From Blastopirellula marina DSM 3645 (GTDB lineage Bacteria > Planctomycetota > Planctomycetia > Pirellulales > Pirellulaceae), in contig NZ_CH672376.1 of the NCBI RefSeq assembly GCF_000153105.1, positions 611,092-675,091 of the forward strand: a stretch of 64,000 nt of DNA, written 5' to 3'. Positions 35,545-46,400 of this stretch are shown in pieces (the stretch's first letter is position 1; each line of letters opens with the position of its first letter). Under the pieces are notes generated by a model, which was not told the origin of the DNA, did not search any database, and saw only the letters and a program-made list of their open reading frames with translations. The position numbers and the translations under genes are program-made.

Positions 35545-36696
35545 ATGGCGACCGCCACAATGAAAAAACGGACAACTGCAAAGTCGGCCAACAAGAACGT
35601 TAAGGTATTGCGACTCGCTGCAATTGAAGTGAAGCAGGGCAAGAACAGGAAGCTTTACAGCTTTGCAGCAGATGGCAAGAGCCTACATGACTTTTGCACG
35701 ATCTCCCGAGTCAGTCGCCAAGGCGAAGAGGGACTCGAAGGATACCAACGTCCTGAGGTCATGGCCCACATCAACCAAATCAGAGCCTACCTGGAATCAG
35801 AGAACCCCTTGCTCCCCAACGCGATCGTTGTTGCGTTTGATGACACGGTGAAGTTCAAACCCGATCCTGGAAAAGCGGGGACCGATTCTCCGTTTAGTCG
35901 ATCTGGCGTCCTTGAAATCCCAATCGACAACTCGATCATCGAGGAAGACAAACCCGGCTGGATCGTCGACGGCCAGCAGCGGTCAGCCGCTCTGCGAGAC
36001 GCCAGAATCTCCGGCTTTCCCGTTTGCGTAATTGGCTTCCTGGCAGAGGGACTGGAGGAGCAGCGCCAACAGTTCATTTTGGTGAATGCAACCAAACCGC
36101 TACCCAAGGGATTGATCTACGAACTGCTGCCGTCCACCGGTGGCAAACTACCGATGGCGCTGCAACGTCGCCGCCATCCCGCATTGCTGTCAGAGCGAAT
36201 GAACTTTGATGAAGACTCACCGCTTCACGGCATGATTCGGACGCCAACCAACGGCACCGGTGTTGTAGCTGACAACACGATCCTGAAGATGCTGGAGAAT
36301 AGCCTCACCGATGGCGTCCTCTACTTATACACGGACATCGAAGACCAGCTTAAATTGCTGAAACACTTCTGGTCGGCCGTCGCAGAAGTGTTTCCCGACG
36401 CCTGGGGCCTTTTGCCCAGAAAGTCTCGCTTGATGCACGGTGCAGGCTTTATTTCGATGGGCTTTCTGATGGATACAATCGCCGACCGCAATCGCAAGAC
36501 CAAGTCGCTCTCGAAGGAACTGTTCAAAAAGGAACTGATGCCGCTTAAGGAGGTCTGCAGTTGGACAGAGGGTTCCTGGGAGTTCGACGGGGGAAACATC
36601 CTCAAATGGAATGAAGTGCAAAACGTTCCTCGCCACATTCAACTGCTCTCAAGCCACTTGCTAGGCATGTATCGTGAACTGGTTTGGAAGAAGTAG
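35545..36696 (+). CDS. dpdB: DpdB paralogue 2 (DGQHR-domain protein)
   Basis: A 383-residue protein from MATATMKK; AAGGAC about ten bases before this ATG decides the start over the TTG at 35527. It carries GWIVDGQQRSAAL near residue 145, GYQRPEVMAHI before it and VNATKPLPKGLIYELLP after it. SRLMHGAGF and NVPRHIQLL match paralogue 1, so the two arose by duplication and have diverged. It follows dpdA by 18 bases. Which of the two is the functional DpdB partner, or whether they act together, cannot be told from sequence. Confidence 0.8.
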   Translation: MATATMKKRTTAKSANKNVKVLRLAAIEVKQGKNRKLYSFAADGKSLHDFCTISRVSRQGEEGLEGYQRPEVMAHINQIRAYLESENPLLPNAIVVAFDDTVKFKPDPGKAGTDSPFSRSGVLEIPIDNSIIEEDKPGWIVDGQQRSAALRDARISGFPVCVIGFLAEGLEEQRQQFILVNATKPLPKGLIYELLPSTGGKLPMALQRRRHPALLSERMNFDEDSPLHGMIRTPTNGTGVVADNTILKMLENSLTDGVLYLYTDIEDQLKLLKHFWSAVAEVFPDAWGLLPRKSRLMHGAGFISMGFLMDTIADRNRKTKSLSKELFKKELMPLKEVCSWTEGSWEFDGGNILKWNEVQNVPRHIQLLSSHLLGMYRELVWKK

Positions 36697-36835
36697 GTAG
36701 TAATAGTAAATCGACAAAAGGCGTCGTCGTCTTCTCTCTCGGTATCGCCTCCACCGGGCATATGGACCACTTGCCCGAATTCGGAATTGGACTGACGAGA
36801 ATCTCATTCAACAAACAAGCAGGTTAGGTGCCTCA

Positions 36836-37867
36836 ATGTCAAATCAAAAAAACGAAGCTACGGTTCCTTCCGAATTGCGCTGGCTCGCCGACGCCCCACT
36901 GTTCATTGATGCAGAACAGATTGGCCGGTTCCATGACGCGATTGTCCAACCTGAACATAGTGAGGGTTCCACCTCGCTCGAAATTGGGAAGGAGAGTACA
37001 AAGAACTTTACAGTCGAAGCAGGAGGTGAGGCTGCGGCCGAATTGTCAACTGAAATTACTATCGAGCCAAATGCACTACTCAATGCTTTATGTTCGGTAT
37101 TCCCGTTCTTGAAAGGTTCAGCCAAAGCCAGTGCCAAGGGCGGTGTTAAGGGACAATTAGGGGGCAAACATATGTCCGAGAACTTGGATTCACAAAAACG
37201 CATAATCGAATTGCACTCGATCCATACTCCGCAAAGGCAATTAGTGCACTTAGCTCTGCACTACTTTGCAAATCTGCGAAATCGAGTCCAAACCGTGAAC
37301 ACCGATGCCTTTCCAAATACGGAGAACTGGCTCTCCGACAACTTCATTAGTGAACTTCCTCGCTCGCTTTTCTTCATAGACGTGCCCGCTGGCGTTCCAA
37401 TTCTCCCCATGGCAGCGGAGTTTAAGAATGGGGCTATCGAGAAACTTTATCCGGAGGTTGGGGACAGAGCCTTCCTGAAGGCGAAGAACTCGCCAGATTT
37501 GCTCCGGAGCGTATTGAGTAAGTACAAATCAGCAAGGCAAGTGGACTCAAAAGCGGGGCAAGCTATACAGGAACGCGAGAAGTTTGCGTTGGCCACGAAC
37601 GAAGAATTGTACGATTCCTGGATGGCGATGGATGTGATCGAACAAGCGTCAGCCAAACACGGAGGCGGTATACGGTGGATTGACTATCGACTCGTGCTGA
37701 ACGAAAAGGGAGAAGAGATGCATCTACACGCCGTCCCTGCTGGCGTTTTCGATACGGGGGTATTTGCGTACAATTTCGTGCAGCGAGGGTTTTCTGTTGG
37801 ATTGCGTCTGGTGGGCACAATGCGCAAAGGAGCTGCCCTTAATGTCCTCGCTGTATATGAGAAATGA
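36836..37867 (+). CDS. Unknown accessory protein between the Dpd arms
   Basis: A 343-residue protein starting MSNQKNEA. After a short front (PLFIDAEQIGRFHDAIVQP) it has a low-complexity region of Ala, Gly and Lys (KGSAKASAKGGVKGQLGGKH near 85-110), then an alpha/beta domain with SLFFIDVPAGVPILPMAAEF and, near the end, HAVPAGVFDTGVFAYNFVQRGF. No catalytic motif or domain was recognised. This general layout recalls some small defence-linked DUF proteins, but I do not assign it. It lies 139 bases after dpdB-2 on the same strand. Confidence 0.6.
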   Translation: MSNQKNEATVPSELRWLADAPLFIDAEQIGRFHDAIVQPEHSEGSTSLEIGKESTKNFTVEAGGEAAAELSTEITIEPNALLNALCSVFPFLKGSAKASAKGGVKGQLGGKHMSENLDSQKRIIELHSIHTPQRQLVHLALHYFANLRNRVQTVNTDAFPNTENWLSDNFISELPRSLFFIDVPAGVPILPMAAEFKNGAIEKLYPEVGDRAFLKAKNSPDLLRSVLSKYKSARQVDSKAGQAIQEREKFALATNEELYDSWMAMDVIEQASAKHGGGIRWIDYRLVLNEKGEEMHLHAVPAGVFDTGVFAYNFVQRGFSVGLRLVGTMRKGAALNVLAVYEK

Positions 37868-37964
37868 TCGCGTTTGCCGATTTCGGATGGTTTTGACCTA
37901 ACGTGTCACTGGAAGTGCGACAATAACAAAGGCCAATTCCTCTTCAACTATAAGGAGAAATCAG

Positions 37965-38228
37965 ATGACAACGAAAACGAGCGAATCCGGTTATTCCAAG
38001 GGCGGGTTCACCGAAAGGTACTCGGTCGTCCGCATTGACGGAAAACCAAGTCCTTCTGAATCCAGGTACATCGTGCTCGACTACTCTGGCGGAGACCCGC
38101 ACGCAGTGAAGGCCCTGCATGTTTATGCGGACAGTGTTGAGCAGGAAAATCCCGAATTTGCTGCCGATATTCGTAGAGCATTGGCTGATCCGTCCAGCGC
38201 CCCAGCGCAGCACCCCAATGCCAAGTGA
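37965..38228 (+). CDS. Small conserved-type protein
   Basis: An 87-residue protein with an AAGGAG ribosome site about seven bases before the ATG. The sequence KGGFTERYSVVRIDGKPS, then YIVLDYSGGDPHAVKALHVYADS, fits a family of small proteins often found in phage and accessory regions. The function is unknown. It is the last rightward gene before the convergent DUF4365 gene. Confidence 0.7.
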   Translation: MTTKTSESGYSKGGFTERYSVVRIDGKPSPSESRYIVLDYSGGDPHAVKALHVYADSVEQENPEFAADIRRALADPSSAPAQHPNAK

Positions 38229-38396
38229 ATCAACGGATTGCGTGAGATGCGACACAGAACTACCCGTAACGCGCATTTGGAGCATTGTGGAAAATCTCTC
38301 ACCAACTGTGGGAATCAGCGACGTCAAACACAACTTGGTTCGCGCGATGAATCTAGCTCCCATCCTCATTTCCAAACATGACATGTAGAAAAATTC

Positions 38397-40283
38397 TCAA
38401 CCGCGATTATTGACTTGCTTCAACCAAGAACTGTAGCGTCTATCCGCCTGGTCATTAGCGTGTTGATGCTCGGAACTTCCCCGAGCCATCATATCGTTTA
38501 AGAATTCAAGTGGCACGGGCGGCATCTGCAATTCCTTTTCCGCTACCTCCCTAATATCGGCAGCAAAAGCAGCACCTTTCACCCAAAAACCGGCGTAGAG
38601 AATTTGCAGTGCCAACCGAGTTTTTCCCAGCGAGACCACCAAGAAATGAGCCTCAGCCCAATACCGGCCTTCGTCACGAGCAAGTGAAGCCGCAACCAAA
38701 ACCATCTCTGCTGCAATCTTGATGTTGCCTTCATTTGCGTTATGAATCCCCATATTCCGCCAGGCAATTGCGTTGAGAGGGTCAAGATTCAGGACCTCGG
38801 AACAAGCATCTTTCGGCACCAGAGTTCCCGAGTGAGGAATCAATAGCTCGTAAGCCTTTTCAGAGAAACGATCGACCTTGTCGGCCCGCGTATAACGTCG
38901 AATGATGCGGATTGCGAGGAGCTTGAGGCGAGTTATCCCTCGCATCCCCCCATGACCGGCCTCCAGAAACAGTTTCTCCGCCGAAGTCAATTCACCCACC
39001 GAAAAAGCAGCAACGCCAGCGCCGTACAGCAAGTCGTTGCTGGGTTCGAGAAAATGCCCAAACAAGAAACTTCGTTTTGCACTTGAGTATCGCCCTAGCT
39101 GAAGTTGACATTGTGCCAATTCGAACCAGAACTTCGGATCCTGCCTGAATGCGGATTGGCCACGCAAGGCCTTGCGGTAAAGCCGATAGCTCTCACGCAG
39201 GTCGAGTTGAAAATGCAATACAGCAAGCAGCCAATCGAATTCGGAGGCACAATCGGACGAAAAAGAACCTGAATCTCGAAATTGTACGAGTAAATTACAA
39301 GCAAATGAAACCGCAATAGGTTCGGCCAGAGCGTCAGATATCCCGACTCGAACCTGCCGTATTTCGTCCGTGGTGCAATCGCTTTCAATTAGCCCGACTA
39401 GAATTCTGAAGCCGGCCAGTGCGCAACCATTCGTACATAGAACAGTGCCAACAAAGAACATGTACTGGCGATTAGAATGGAGCCAAGGACATCCACCGAA
39501 CACCTGCGCAAAATTATTGAGCAGGTCGAATCTTTGAGCCGCAACTAATAGCAGCATGATTCCCACTAATATGCTTTCGGCCAACTCCTCCATCGACTCT
39601 GAGTCATCCAAAATGCCGGTGACATGGTATCGGATGCTCAGTTGAAAAATGATCCCATCTTCTCCTACGCGAATACAGGCCGCTACGCCTTTGTATTTTT
39701 CCGAAGCGAGGCGAAGTAATCCTCGCGACCGCTTTACGACAACTTCGGCAGCAGTCAAATATCGAAAATCCGGAGTAGCGTTTGGCGCGATCTCAACACG
39801 CAAGCCAATCGGGAGCCTGTACTGTCCATTCGTTAGTTGTCGCAAGAGAACTAGTTCGTGTTCAATTCTCGCAGAAACATCTTTGAATAACTCAAAGTGC
39901 TTTATAGGGAGGCTGACGAAGCGATCACTCACGTTAATCGTGTAGCTTGGAACACCTTCAAGCCACTGATATCTGATTTCCTTGGTCGTCGCGTCATATA
40001 TTACGATAATGCAAGGGTGAGGTTGCTCGACAAGGTAGTCGAATGTAGACCGTTTCAGCGCGAGTCGGCGTTTATTTCCCCAGGTCTCACTGGCTTTTAA
40101 TTGAACAAGAAATTGGTTACCTGTTGCTTCGCCCTTCTCCTCAAATATCTCGACGGAGCCGTCGATACCGTAATCTGGGACCATGGAGCGAAAGACCCAA
40201 TTAGAGGGCAGAGCCGCTTCAAAAGCGATTCGAGACTCGGTTTCGAGTTCGTGAGAACGGCTACGCTTAGGCTTTCTCGGCAT
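38397..40283 (-). CDS. DUF4365 domain protein with TPR-like C-terminus
   Basis: A 628-residue protein from MPRKPKRSRSH. The first 140 residues are DUF4365, a PD-(D/E)XK-like nuclease fold: ELETESRIAFEAAL, then PDYGIDGSVEIF with the Asp, and NQFLVQLKAS with the Q-x-K. The long remainder is helical, and residues 400-600 look like tetratricopeptide repeats (KFWFELAQCQLQLGRYSSAKRSF, AIAWRNMGIHNANEGNIKIA). DUF4365 proteins occur in defence islands. It sits on the same strand as the restriction operon, beyond a dpdD relic, and may act as a further effector. The extra 21 codons upstream are not used. Confidence 0.75.
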   Translation of the reverse strand: MPRKPKRSRSHELETESRIAFEAALPSNWVFRSMVPDYGIDGSVEIFEEKGEATGNQFLVQLKASETWGNKRRLALKRSTFDYLVEQPHPCIIVIYDATTKEIRYQWLEGVPSYTINVSDRFVSLPIKHFELFKDVSARIEHELVLLRQLTNGQYRLPIGLRVEIAPNATPDFRYLTAAEVVVKRSRGLLRLASEKYKGVAACIRVGEDGIIFQLSIRYHVTGILDDSESMEELAESILVGIMLLLVAAQRFDLLNNFAQVFGGCPWLHSNRQYMFFVGTVLCTNGCALAGFRILVGLIESDCTTDEIRQVRVGISDALAEPIAVSFACNLLVQFRDSGSFSSDCASEFDWLLAVLHFQLDLRESYRLYRKALRGQSAFRQDPKFWFELAQCQLQLGRYSSAKRSFLFGHFLEPSNDLLYGAGVAAFSVGELTSAEKLFLEAGHGGMRGITRLKLLAIRIIRRYTRADKVDRFSEKAYELLIPHSGTLVPKDACSEVLNLDPLNAIAWRNMGIHNANEGNIKIAAEMVLVAASLARDEGRYWAEAHFLVVSLGKTRLALQILYAGFWVKGAAFAADIREVAEKELQMPPVPLEFLNDMMARGSSEHQHANDQADRRYSSWLKQVNNRG

Positions 40284-40395
40284 ATCTGGTTGTGCTTTTA
40301 AACAAATAAGTTCTCTTGGCGATCCGTGTCGACTGCATCGCGGCAAACTTCACCAATGTATTGGAGCAGCGCCTTGTTGTTATGGATCTCCATTC

Positions 40396-40572
40396 TCAGC
40401 ATGTGCCACCGATGCTGCGTATAGTGCTGAACTGCTTTTTCGCCTCGGTTCTAAAGTTCGCATCATCTTCGGCGGAATTATCCCTGATCCCATTCGTTGC
40501 CGCATACTTGGCGTTCCAGGTGTTTATGATGAAGATGCCAGCGGATTGAGCGAGCTCTTCATACGGCCTGTT
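40396..40572 (-). pseudogene. Relic of a second dpdD C-terminus
   Basis: Downstream of dpdD, the minus strand encodes ELAQSAGIFIINTWNAKYAA and ends SIRSIGG-like (frame reads STIRSIGGTC before a TGA). DpdD itself has QLSQSADIFIINTWDSKHAA and ends VVSIGGQEV. The two agree at about half of the positions over some 30 residues, including FIINTW. The relic lacks any start and its upstream part is unrelated sequence, so it is the leftover 3' end of a diverged dpdD copy. Confidence 0.75.
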
Positions 40573-40638
40573 AGGGATTCATCCGAAAACCAGGGTCCGC
40601 TCACTTTCCCCTGCCCTTTTTCTGCAAAATTTTGTGTT

Positions 40639-42960
40639 TTAAACTTCTTGGCCGCCAATAGATACAACGAGTGATCGGACAAGACTTCCAGCTGATTTGC
40701 CTTCTGGAATCAACGTAGTTTTTTCGTTTCCACGATTTTGCTTAATTGCACCCGTGGCAGCGTGCTTTGAATCCCATGTATTGATGATAAAAATGTCGGC
40801 CGATTGGGAAAGCTGGATCAAGCGATCCGTGGAAGCCTTGGTGTGAAGTAAGTGAACTTTCACTCCCTCAAAGCGGTTGCGAATCATCTGTTCGGCTTGT
40901 CGACCAATCCGCTCAGTTAAAGTGTAAATGGCCACGGATTTGCCTGCCAGCGACAGGACATTGACTTCGCCCGAATCAGTTCCTTGGGATTTTTCCGGTT
41001 TTAGATTTGTGAGACGAGCTTGTTGACCAAGTTCTTCAAACAATTGATGCAGGAAGTCCCATTGATCGAGACGGACGCGGCCACTCCATTGTCGAAAGCT
41101 GGAAATGATGCAATTGAGGTATCCGTCAATTGGTGTACGATGATTGACGTTGAAAGCAATTAAGAGATCCAAAATCGTTAATGTCCAGTCCAAGTAATGC
41201 GACGATTGGACGCGACTCCACGCAGTCTCAAGTATCTCCAACAAATCTTGGAATTCATTCTTTGCACTGGAAGCCACTGGATCCGATTCGAGAATCGCTT
41301 CGGTCAATGTCGCTAACGCCGTTAGGTCATCTTTTCCGATCTCATCGTCCAGCGAAAGCATCAAGGCGAAGTTTAGATATAGGCTTTTGAATTCTCGAAT
41401 GAACTGGCCTTCAGGGATAAAGGCGGTTAGCAGATGTGGCATCGCAAATCGAAGAGCAGCTTCGGCGGTTTCTGATCTCGAACCTGTTTGAGCTTCTGCG
41501 AACATTTGGCGTTGAGTGGCGTCGTCACGATATATCTCGACGTCCCACGCGTTCATCCCGAACTGCAAAACCTCAATTGCTTCTTGCCATTCATCATCTT
41601 GATTCAAACGATTCAACCAAAGATGCCAATTGGTCGGCAACGCCACATCTGCTGAATATCCAGTTGTGGCTTTGTGCAATAGGCCAGTTTCTTTGCAAAG
41701 CGTCTGATACCACTGGCCAGCAGATCGCATTGCCAATGCTCTATCCTGTAAGTCCCGCGGAGCATTGTGAAAGTAATCAAGCGTTTGTGAAGTTAGCTCC
41801 AAATCATTAAGTTCAAACGCGCAGATCAATAGCTGTCGCAGCACGTCGATGCTCGGTTCACACTGCAGCAGTAGCGGTATTGCACTGTGAAAATCATTGC
41901 ATTCGCACGCATGCTTCGCTTTATCAAGAATTGATGAGAATCCGACAAGCGGAGCCTGGGATGCATTGTTTGCGCCGGCAAACTCGCAAATTGCTTCAAC
42001 CCAGCCGACGTTGTCAAATTCGCCATCGCGATACTGATTTGTCAGGTGTTTCAGTCGATCGTCGCCCCTATCCAAATCTGAAGCAGCATTCAAAATCAAA
42101 GCTTTGAGCACTAAATCATCTGTGACATTTCCCGCCGTTCGAAAAAGCGTGCCAAACGATGACTTTCGTTCAGCAAAGGCCTCAATGCAACCAGCGGCAT
42201 CATTTACATTTTCGAATTCCTGAAAGTGCACCGCGTAGTTCGCCTTCAGCAAGGCGTGGGAAACTCGGAGCGGTCGCCTTACATTCATCAAACTAGTGAA
42301 TTGAGGCAAAGCCAAGATTTGTTGCCAATGTCCGAAAGAAGCAAACACTATCACTTGCAAAAACAGCAAGTTGCGAGCACTTAGCCTCCCGCGTGCTCGG
42401 AGTTGCTCGTGAATCATCCAAGCGTTAGCCTCGTTTTCTGCGAACAATGCCATTTCTAGATCGCGCAGCAGTCTTCCTATAGGCCTGATCTGCTCAGGAC
42501 TTCTTTCTGCTGCTCGGTCCCGTAGCGAACGCATTAAGAAGATGCGATCACGAACGATGTTTCGCTGTTCGCCATCTAAAACTTTCAACCTGAACACGTG
42601 CCTTCCGAACTCCTTGCTGACTGCAAGTTCGACGGGATCGTTCATGTTCAAAATTGCTCGCTGGCCTCGAAAGTCCGTGTATGACGGTCCAAGAAACGAA
42701 TTAAGTTGCTCCCTGAGAATTCTTGACTGCCGAGAGTTTCTCGCGCAACAGTACCAATCGGTTTGTCCATTGCCGGAAACACGGGGAAGCGTAACGGCAC
42801 GCTTTGCGTCGAGTAAATCAGCGGCCAGTATCGAAAGCAAATCCTTAACGCTTTGAGCCATTTCGCCGCCTTCGAATTCACTCCATCGCAGTGCGTTGCC
42901 GTCTCCAAAAAAAGTTCTTAGAAAGTTCAACTGGTCTTCGTTTGGCGTTAGGTTGCTCAT
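40639..42960 (-). CDS. dpdD: DpdD
   Basis: A 773-residue protein with no strong enzymatic motif. Most of it is helical, with repeats of hydrophobic and charged residues that could form a solenoid (LTSQTLDYFHNAPRDLQDRA, HLWLNRLNQDDEWQEAIEVL). The C-terminal 90 residues form a small alpha/beta domain, VAIYTLTERIGRQAEQMIRN, then FIINTWDSKHAATGAIKQNR, similar to DUF2325-like folds. Named by position and size as DpdD, part of the Dpd restriction module that acts on DNA lacking the deazaguanine mark. Its start overlaps the dpdK stop by four bases; last gene of the operon. Confidence 0.7.
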   Translation of the reverse strand: MSNLTPNEDQLNFLRTFFGDGNALRWSEFEGGEMAQSVKDLLSILAADLLDAKRAVTLPRVSGNGQTDWYCCARNSRQSRILREQLNSFLGPSYTDFRGQRAILNMNDPVELAVSKEFGRHVFRLKVLDGEQRNIVRDRIFLMRSLRDRAAERSPEQIRPIGRLLRDLEMALFAENEANAWMIHEQLRARGRLSARNLLFLQVIVFASFGHWQQILALPQFTSLMNVRRPLRVSHALLKANYAVHFQEFENVNDAAGCIEAFAERKSSFGTLFRTAGNVTDDLVLKALILNAASDLDRGDDRLKHLTNQYRDGEFDNVGWVEAICEFAGANNASQAPLVGFSSILDKAKHACECNDFHSAIPLLLQCEPSIDVLRQLLICAFELNDLELTSQTLDYFHNAPRDLQDRALAMRSAGQWYQTLCKETGLLHKATTGYSADVALPTNWHLWLNRLNQDDEWQEAIEVLQFGMNAWDVEIYRDDATQRQMFAEAQTGSRSETAEAALRFAMPHLLTAFIPEGQFIREFKSLYLNFALMLSLDDEIGKDDLTALATLTEAILESDPVASSAKNEFQDLLEILETAWSRVQSSHYLDWTLTILDLLIAFNVNHRTPIDGYLNCIISSFRQWSGRVRLDQWDFLHQLFEELGQQARLTNLKPEKSQGTDSGEVNVLSLAGKSVAIYTLTERIGRQAEQMIRNRFEGVKVHLLHTKASTDRLIQLSQSADIFIINTWDSKHAATGAIKQNRGNEKTTLIPEGKSAGSLVRSLVVSIGGQEV

Positions 42961-43487
42961 GAGTTGCCCCCGTAGCCATCCATGAAGGCAATTCTTGCAT
43001 TGGAAACGGATTCGGCATCCGTGGTGAAAAGCAGGCCTTCCTGTAGTACTTCAATACCATTGAAAGTGATATTCATCGAACCGCTGATATAAAAATCGTC
43101 GCCCAGGATTCCCTTTGTATGCAGTGTCGGCAAACGGTGAAAAGTCAGGCGTGATTCGTTGCCTGACGCACGCGCGAGATCATTTAGCTTTCTCAGGAAT
43201 GATTCGTTGTGAGCGTCTGGACGTGTGGCAATGACAACATCCGCTCCCAATTCCATCATAAGCCCAAGAATTTCAATCAATCGAATCTGGCGAGATCCCC
43301 ACTGCGGATTGAGCGATGCGAATGTTCCTGAGCGATTGTCAAGTAGTTCGATGTCTGATAGCCAAGGGGAGACCAACCATAGGCATCGACTTGGGCGAAG
43401 CATTTCAGCAGCAAAGACCCCTTGCAATAGTTCACGGATCTCTGCGTTGCTGGTGGAAGATGAACGAATAATTTGACGATTACTCAT
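42957..43487 (-). CDS. dpdK: DpdK, phospholipase D-like protein
   Basis: A 176-residue protein with one HKD motif, LHTKGILGDDFYISGSMNIT near residue 125 (H-x-K-x4-D followed by GSxN), the hallmark of PLD-superfamily nucleases. Such single-motif proteins act as dimers. In the Dpd system it is a candidate nuclease for restriction. Both ends overlap neighbours by four bases (dpdJ and dpdD). Confidence 0.85.
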   Translation of the reverse strand: MSNRQIIRSSSTSNAEIRELLQGVFAAEMLRPSRCLWLVSPWLSDIELLDNRSGTFASLNPQWGSRQIRLIEILGLMMELGADVVIATRPDAHNESFLRKLNDLARASGNESRLTFHRLPTLHTKGILGDDFYISGSMNITFNGIEVLQEGLLFTTDAESVSNARIAFMDGYGGNS

Positions 43488-46400
43488 TGAACGCCCTCCG
43501 CCAATTCGAAGGTGACTTCAATATTACCGCTATGCCGCTGAACGGAACGAACGCGGGGGTGAAGTAACAGCAACCCGACATCGACTGGCTGGGCCATCAA
43601 ATCAAGGATTGCTAATCGCAAATTTGAAAGCGACTCCGCGTTTCCCAATAGAGTTACCGCATTGTCACAAACCAGTCGCCGTACAACTTGCTCTCGCCAA
43701 TCAGCATCGGCCAACGATACGATAAATGGACCACCGCCCAAACAATCCCTTACCAGTTCACAATCTGCATCTGGCAACTTTACAAACGGGTTGTAAGTAT
43801 CCAGTTTTCGACCTCGAATTGAATTACCCCGAGGCCAGAGCATGCTGGTCAAAGCTCCAAATCGCCACTGCCGTGGATCAATTCCAACCGCATCGCCGAC
43901 GATTGAAGCCAACGAACGATCCAAGCGATCTGTATTACTGTTCAAGTACGCAATGATCCGTAAGTCGATGTCAATACCGAGCCGTTGCTCCAATCGCTGC
44001 CAATCTGCAATCAAATCAAGCAGCAGTTGATCCGTGGCAGGGGTACTGCCGGGCTTGAGAATTCGAGAAGCGATTGCCGCTACAACACTATGGCAAACGA
44101 ATAGCCCCCGCTGCGATAACAATCGTATCAACTGTTCAAACGAGTTGGCTTGGGCCTGATGCGAAACGGACGAAGCGTTGCGTACTTCGCTAAACTGATC
44201 GCGGACCGAGGAGTCACTCGGATCGTTCAGCCACCCCAACAGGATAGTAAGCTGGTCGTCGACAACTTCGAAGTCACCGGGATTCAAAGCAGCCTCGACC
44301 AAGTCGAAGAAACGCCGCGGGTCTTCGCCATATCTGTGCAAAAACGTTTCAACGATCCCGCCGCCACCCACGGTCTTTTCAAGCAACCAGATCTCTTCCA
44401 TGTCATTGGGAACTGGCGGAACATCACTGGGGCGAGGCCCGGAATCAATATCGAGTGTCAAATCATCAGCACTAAGATCGGGACAGAGTTGCTGCACACC
44501 TTCTATCAATGCAGATCCTAGTGTTGTTTTGAACTTCCGCCGCAACCAGGCACGCCACGAATCGTCTGGTATTTGCCAGAGTGTTGATGCATGCCGATGC
44601 AAAACTTCTTGCACTTCCCGCTGGGCCAGCAACGTTGCCAAATCGTTAAACAGGCGTTGGTGAACCTCGTCTCGGATATCGGGAGCTGCGTCGTTGCCAT
44701 CTCCCGTCGCATTGTCCTGAGATGTGGAAATGCTTTGAAATATCACTGAAAGAACTGTTTGGAAATCGAGCGAAACTTCACTTGACTTTCCTTGACTCGC
44801 CCAGACGCTCTCTAGCGCAACTCCAGAGACAATTGCAGCATGAATCAGCGCTGAGCAGTAAATTTCCGCCAACCATTGCCTTTGAAACCAGTTTGCAATG
44901 CCGTCCAACCCGGCATCCCCCAAGACCCGATCGCGAAAGAACGCAGTTCGTAACGAACGCAATTTGACGCTAGACTCTTCACTGTCGCCCAGATGCAACT
45001 CGTCCGGGAGATGAACCCGAAAAGCGACGCCATCAACTTCAATTGAAAATCCAACGGCAACAGGAGTAGGCGAGTGTTCCGTACCGCCACTATCACAGCC
45101 TGGAGGATCGTCAACGAACTCAATTCGTGTTTCAAACTTTTGACCATTCTTCATTACAATCAAAGAATCTGTTGAACGGGCGAATCGTCTAACCTCAACT
45201 TGGCAATTTGCATTGTGTGTAAAGAAACATATCCCTTTTACGATTGCTTCCCACCGCGGAATCAAAGGCAACATCCCTTCCATGCCTTGAAATGCTGGGG
45301 CTATCTGGGTCTGCCAACGCAGGAACGAATTGGATGTATCTGAAATCTGAGAGGGTGGTTGATCCGGCCGAATTTCATATGGTCGTACGCATCGAATAGA
45401 TTGCGTTACGCCATCAACAACAAACTGGAATTCCCCCAGTTCGTCATGTTGGCTCATCCAATTGCTAATCGGTAGAAACTTCTGCGGTTCAGGATTCAGG
45501 TCGGGAGGGGCGATCCAATGCCTGACATGCTGATGGTGAATTCCGTAGCGGCGAGAAACCCGTCCTGGCGCAAACTCTTTTACTGCACGCAACAGCGGTA
45601 ATCGCGAATCCAATTCGTCGTCGCTTCGTGTTTGAGCGGGAGTCACAATGTTGACTTCCGGCAAGTTCAAGTCTGAGAAAAGTGTTGCAGGAATAAATTC
45701 GGGTAAGGGATTTTTAGGGACGAAGTAGTCAAAACGCCTTCCGAATGACGCAGAGCCTGAAAAACGCCACTCTGTTTCCAATCGACGAAGAAGAGTTGGA
45801 AGCACAGCGGTCATCAGAGATCTTGGCGGTTCCCATAACAACATGTCGATCACTTCTGCCGACTGTTGAAGGGCGGATTGCAAATAGTTGCGTAGATCTT
45901 CTAGGCCAATATCGCGAGTTAACAGGGCTTCAACAATTCTCGCCTCCGCCTTCTGACGCGCCCTAGCGTGGCCGGGCTTTTTACTTACATGTTCACTTGG
46001 CGGCGCGGCAAAATCCTGCCAAATACTGCCCGGTGGGAGCCCTGGAGTTTTTCGCAGTTGAGCAGCCATCCAATCCTGAAACGCGTACACGGCCTGCATG
46101 CGTAAAACGTAACGATTTCCGGTTGGCAAATCACGCGGAGGCAATTCTGGGGCAAACAACAAATCATAACTCTGCCATGCAACTCGGTCTCGGCCATATC
46201 CTGACAGCATCACGATTGTCCACGGACGCATCTCAGTGCGACGACCGGCACGCCCTTTTCTCTGCAAAAATTGAGCAACATCGCGAGGAGCCTTGTGCTG
46301 CACGACAGCATTCACCTCTGGATCATTGAAACCAACTTCCAGAGAAGCGGTCGCGACAATGATGTCCGAGTTTGCGCCAACACCCACATCTTGAGAACTG

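Noticed and set aside
40316-40549. A 77-codon plus-strand frame
   Set aside because: It is antisense to the dpdD relic, which has clear similarity to DpdD on the other strand.
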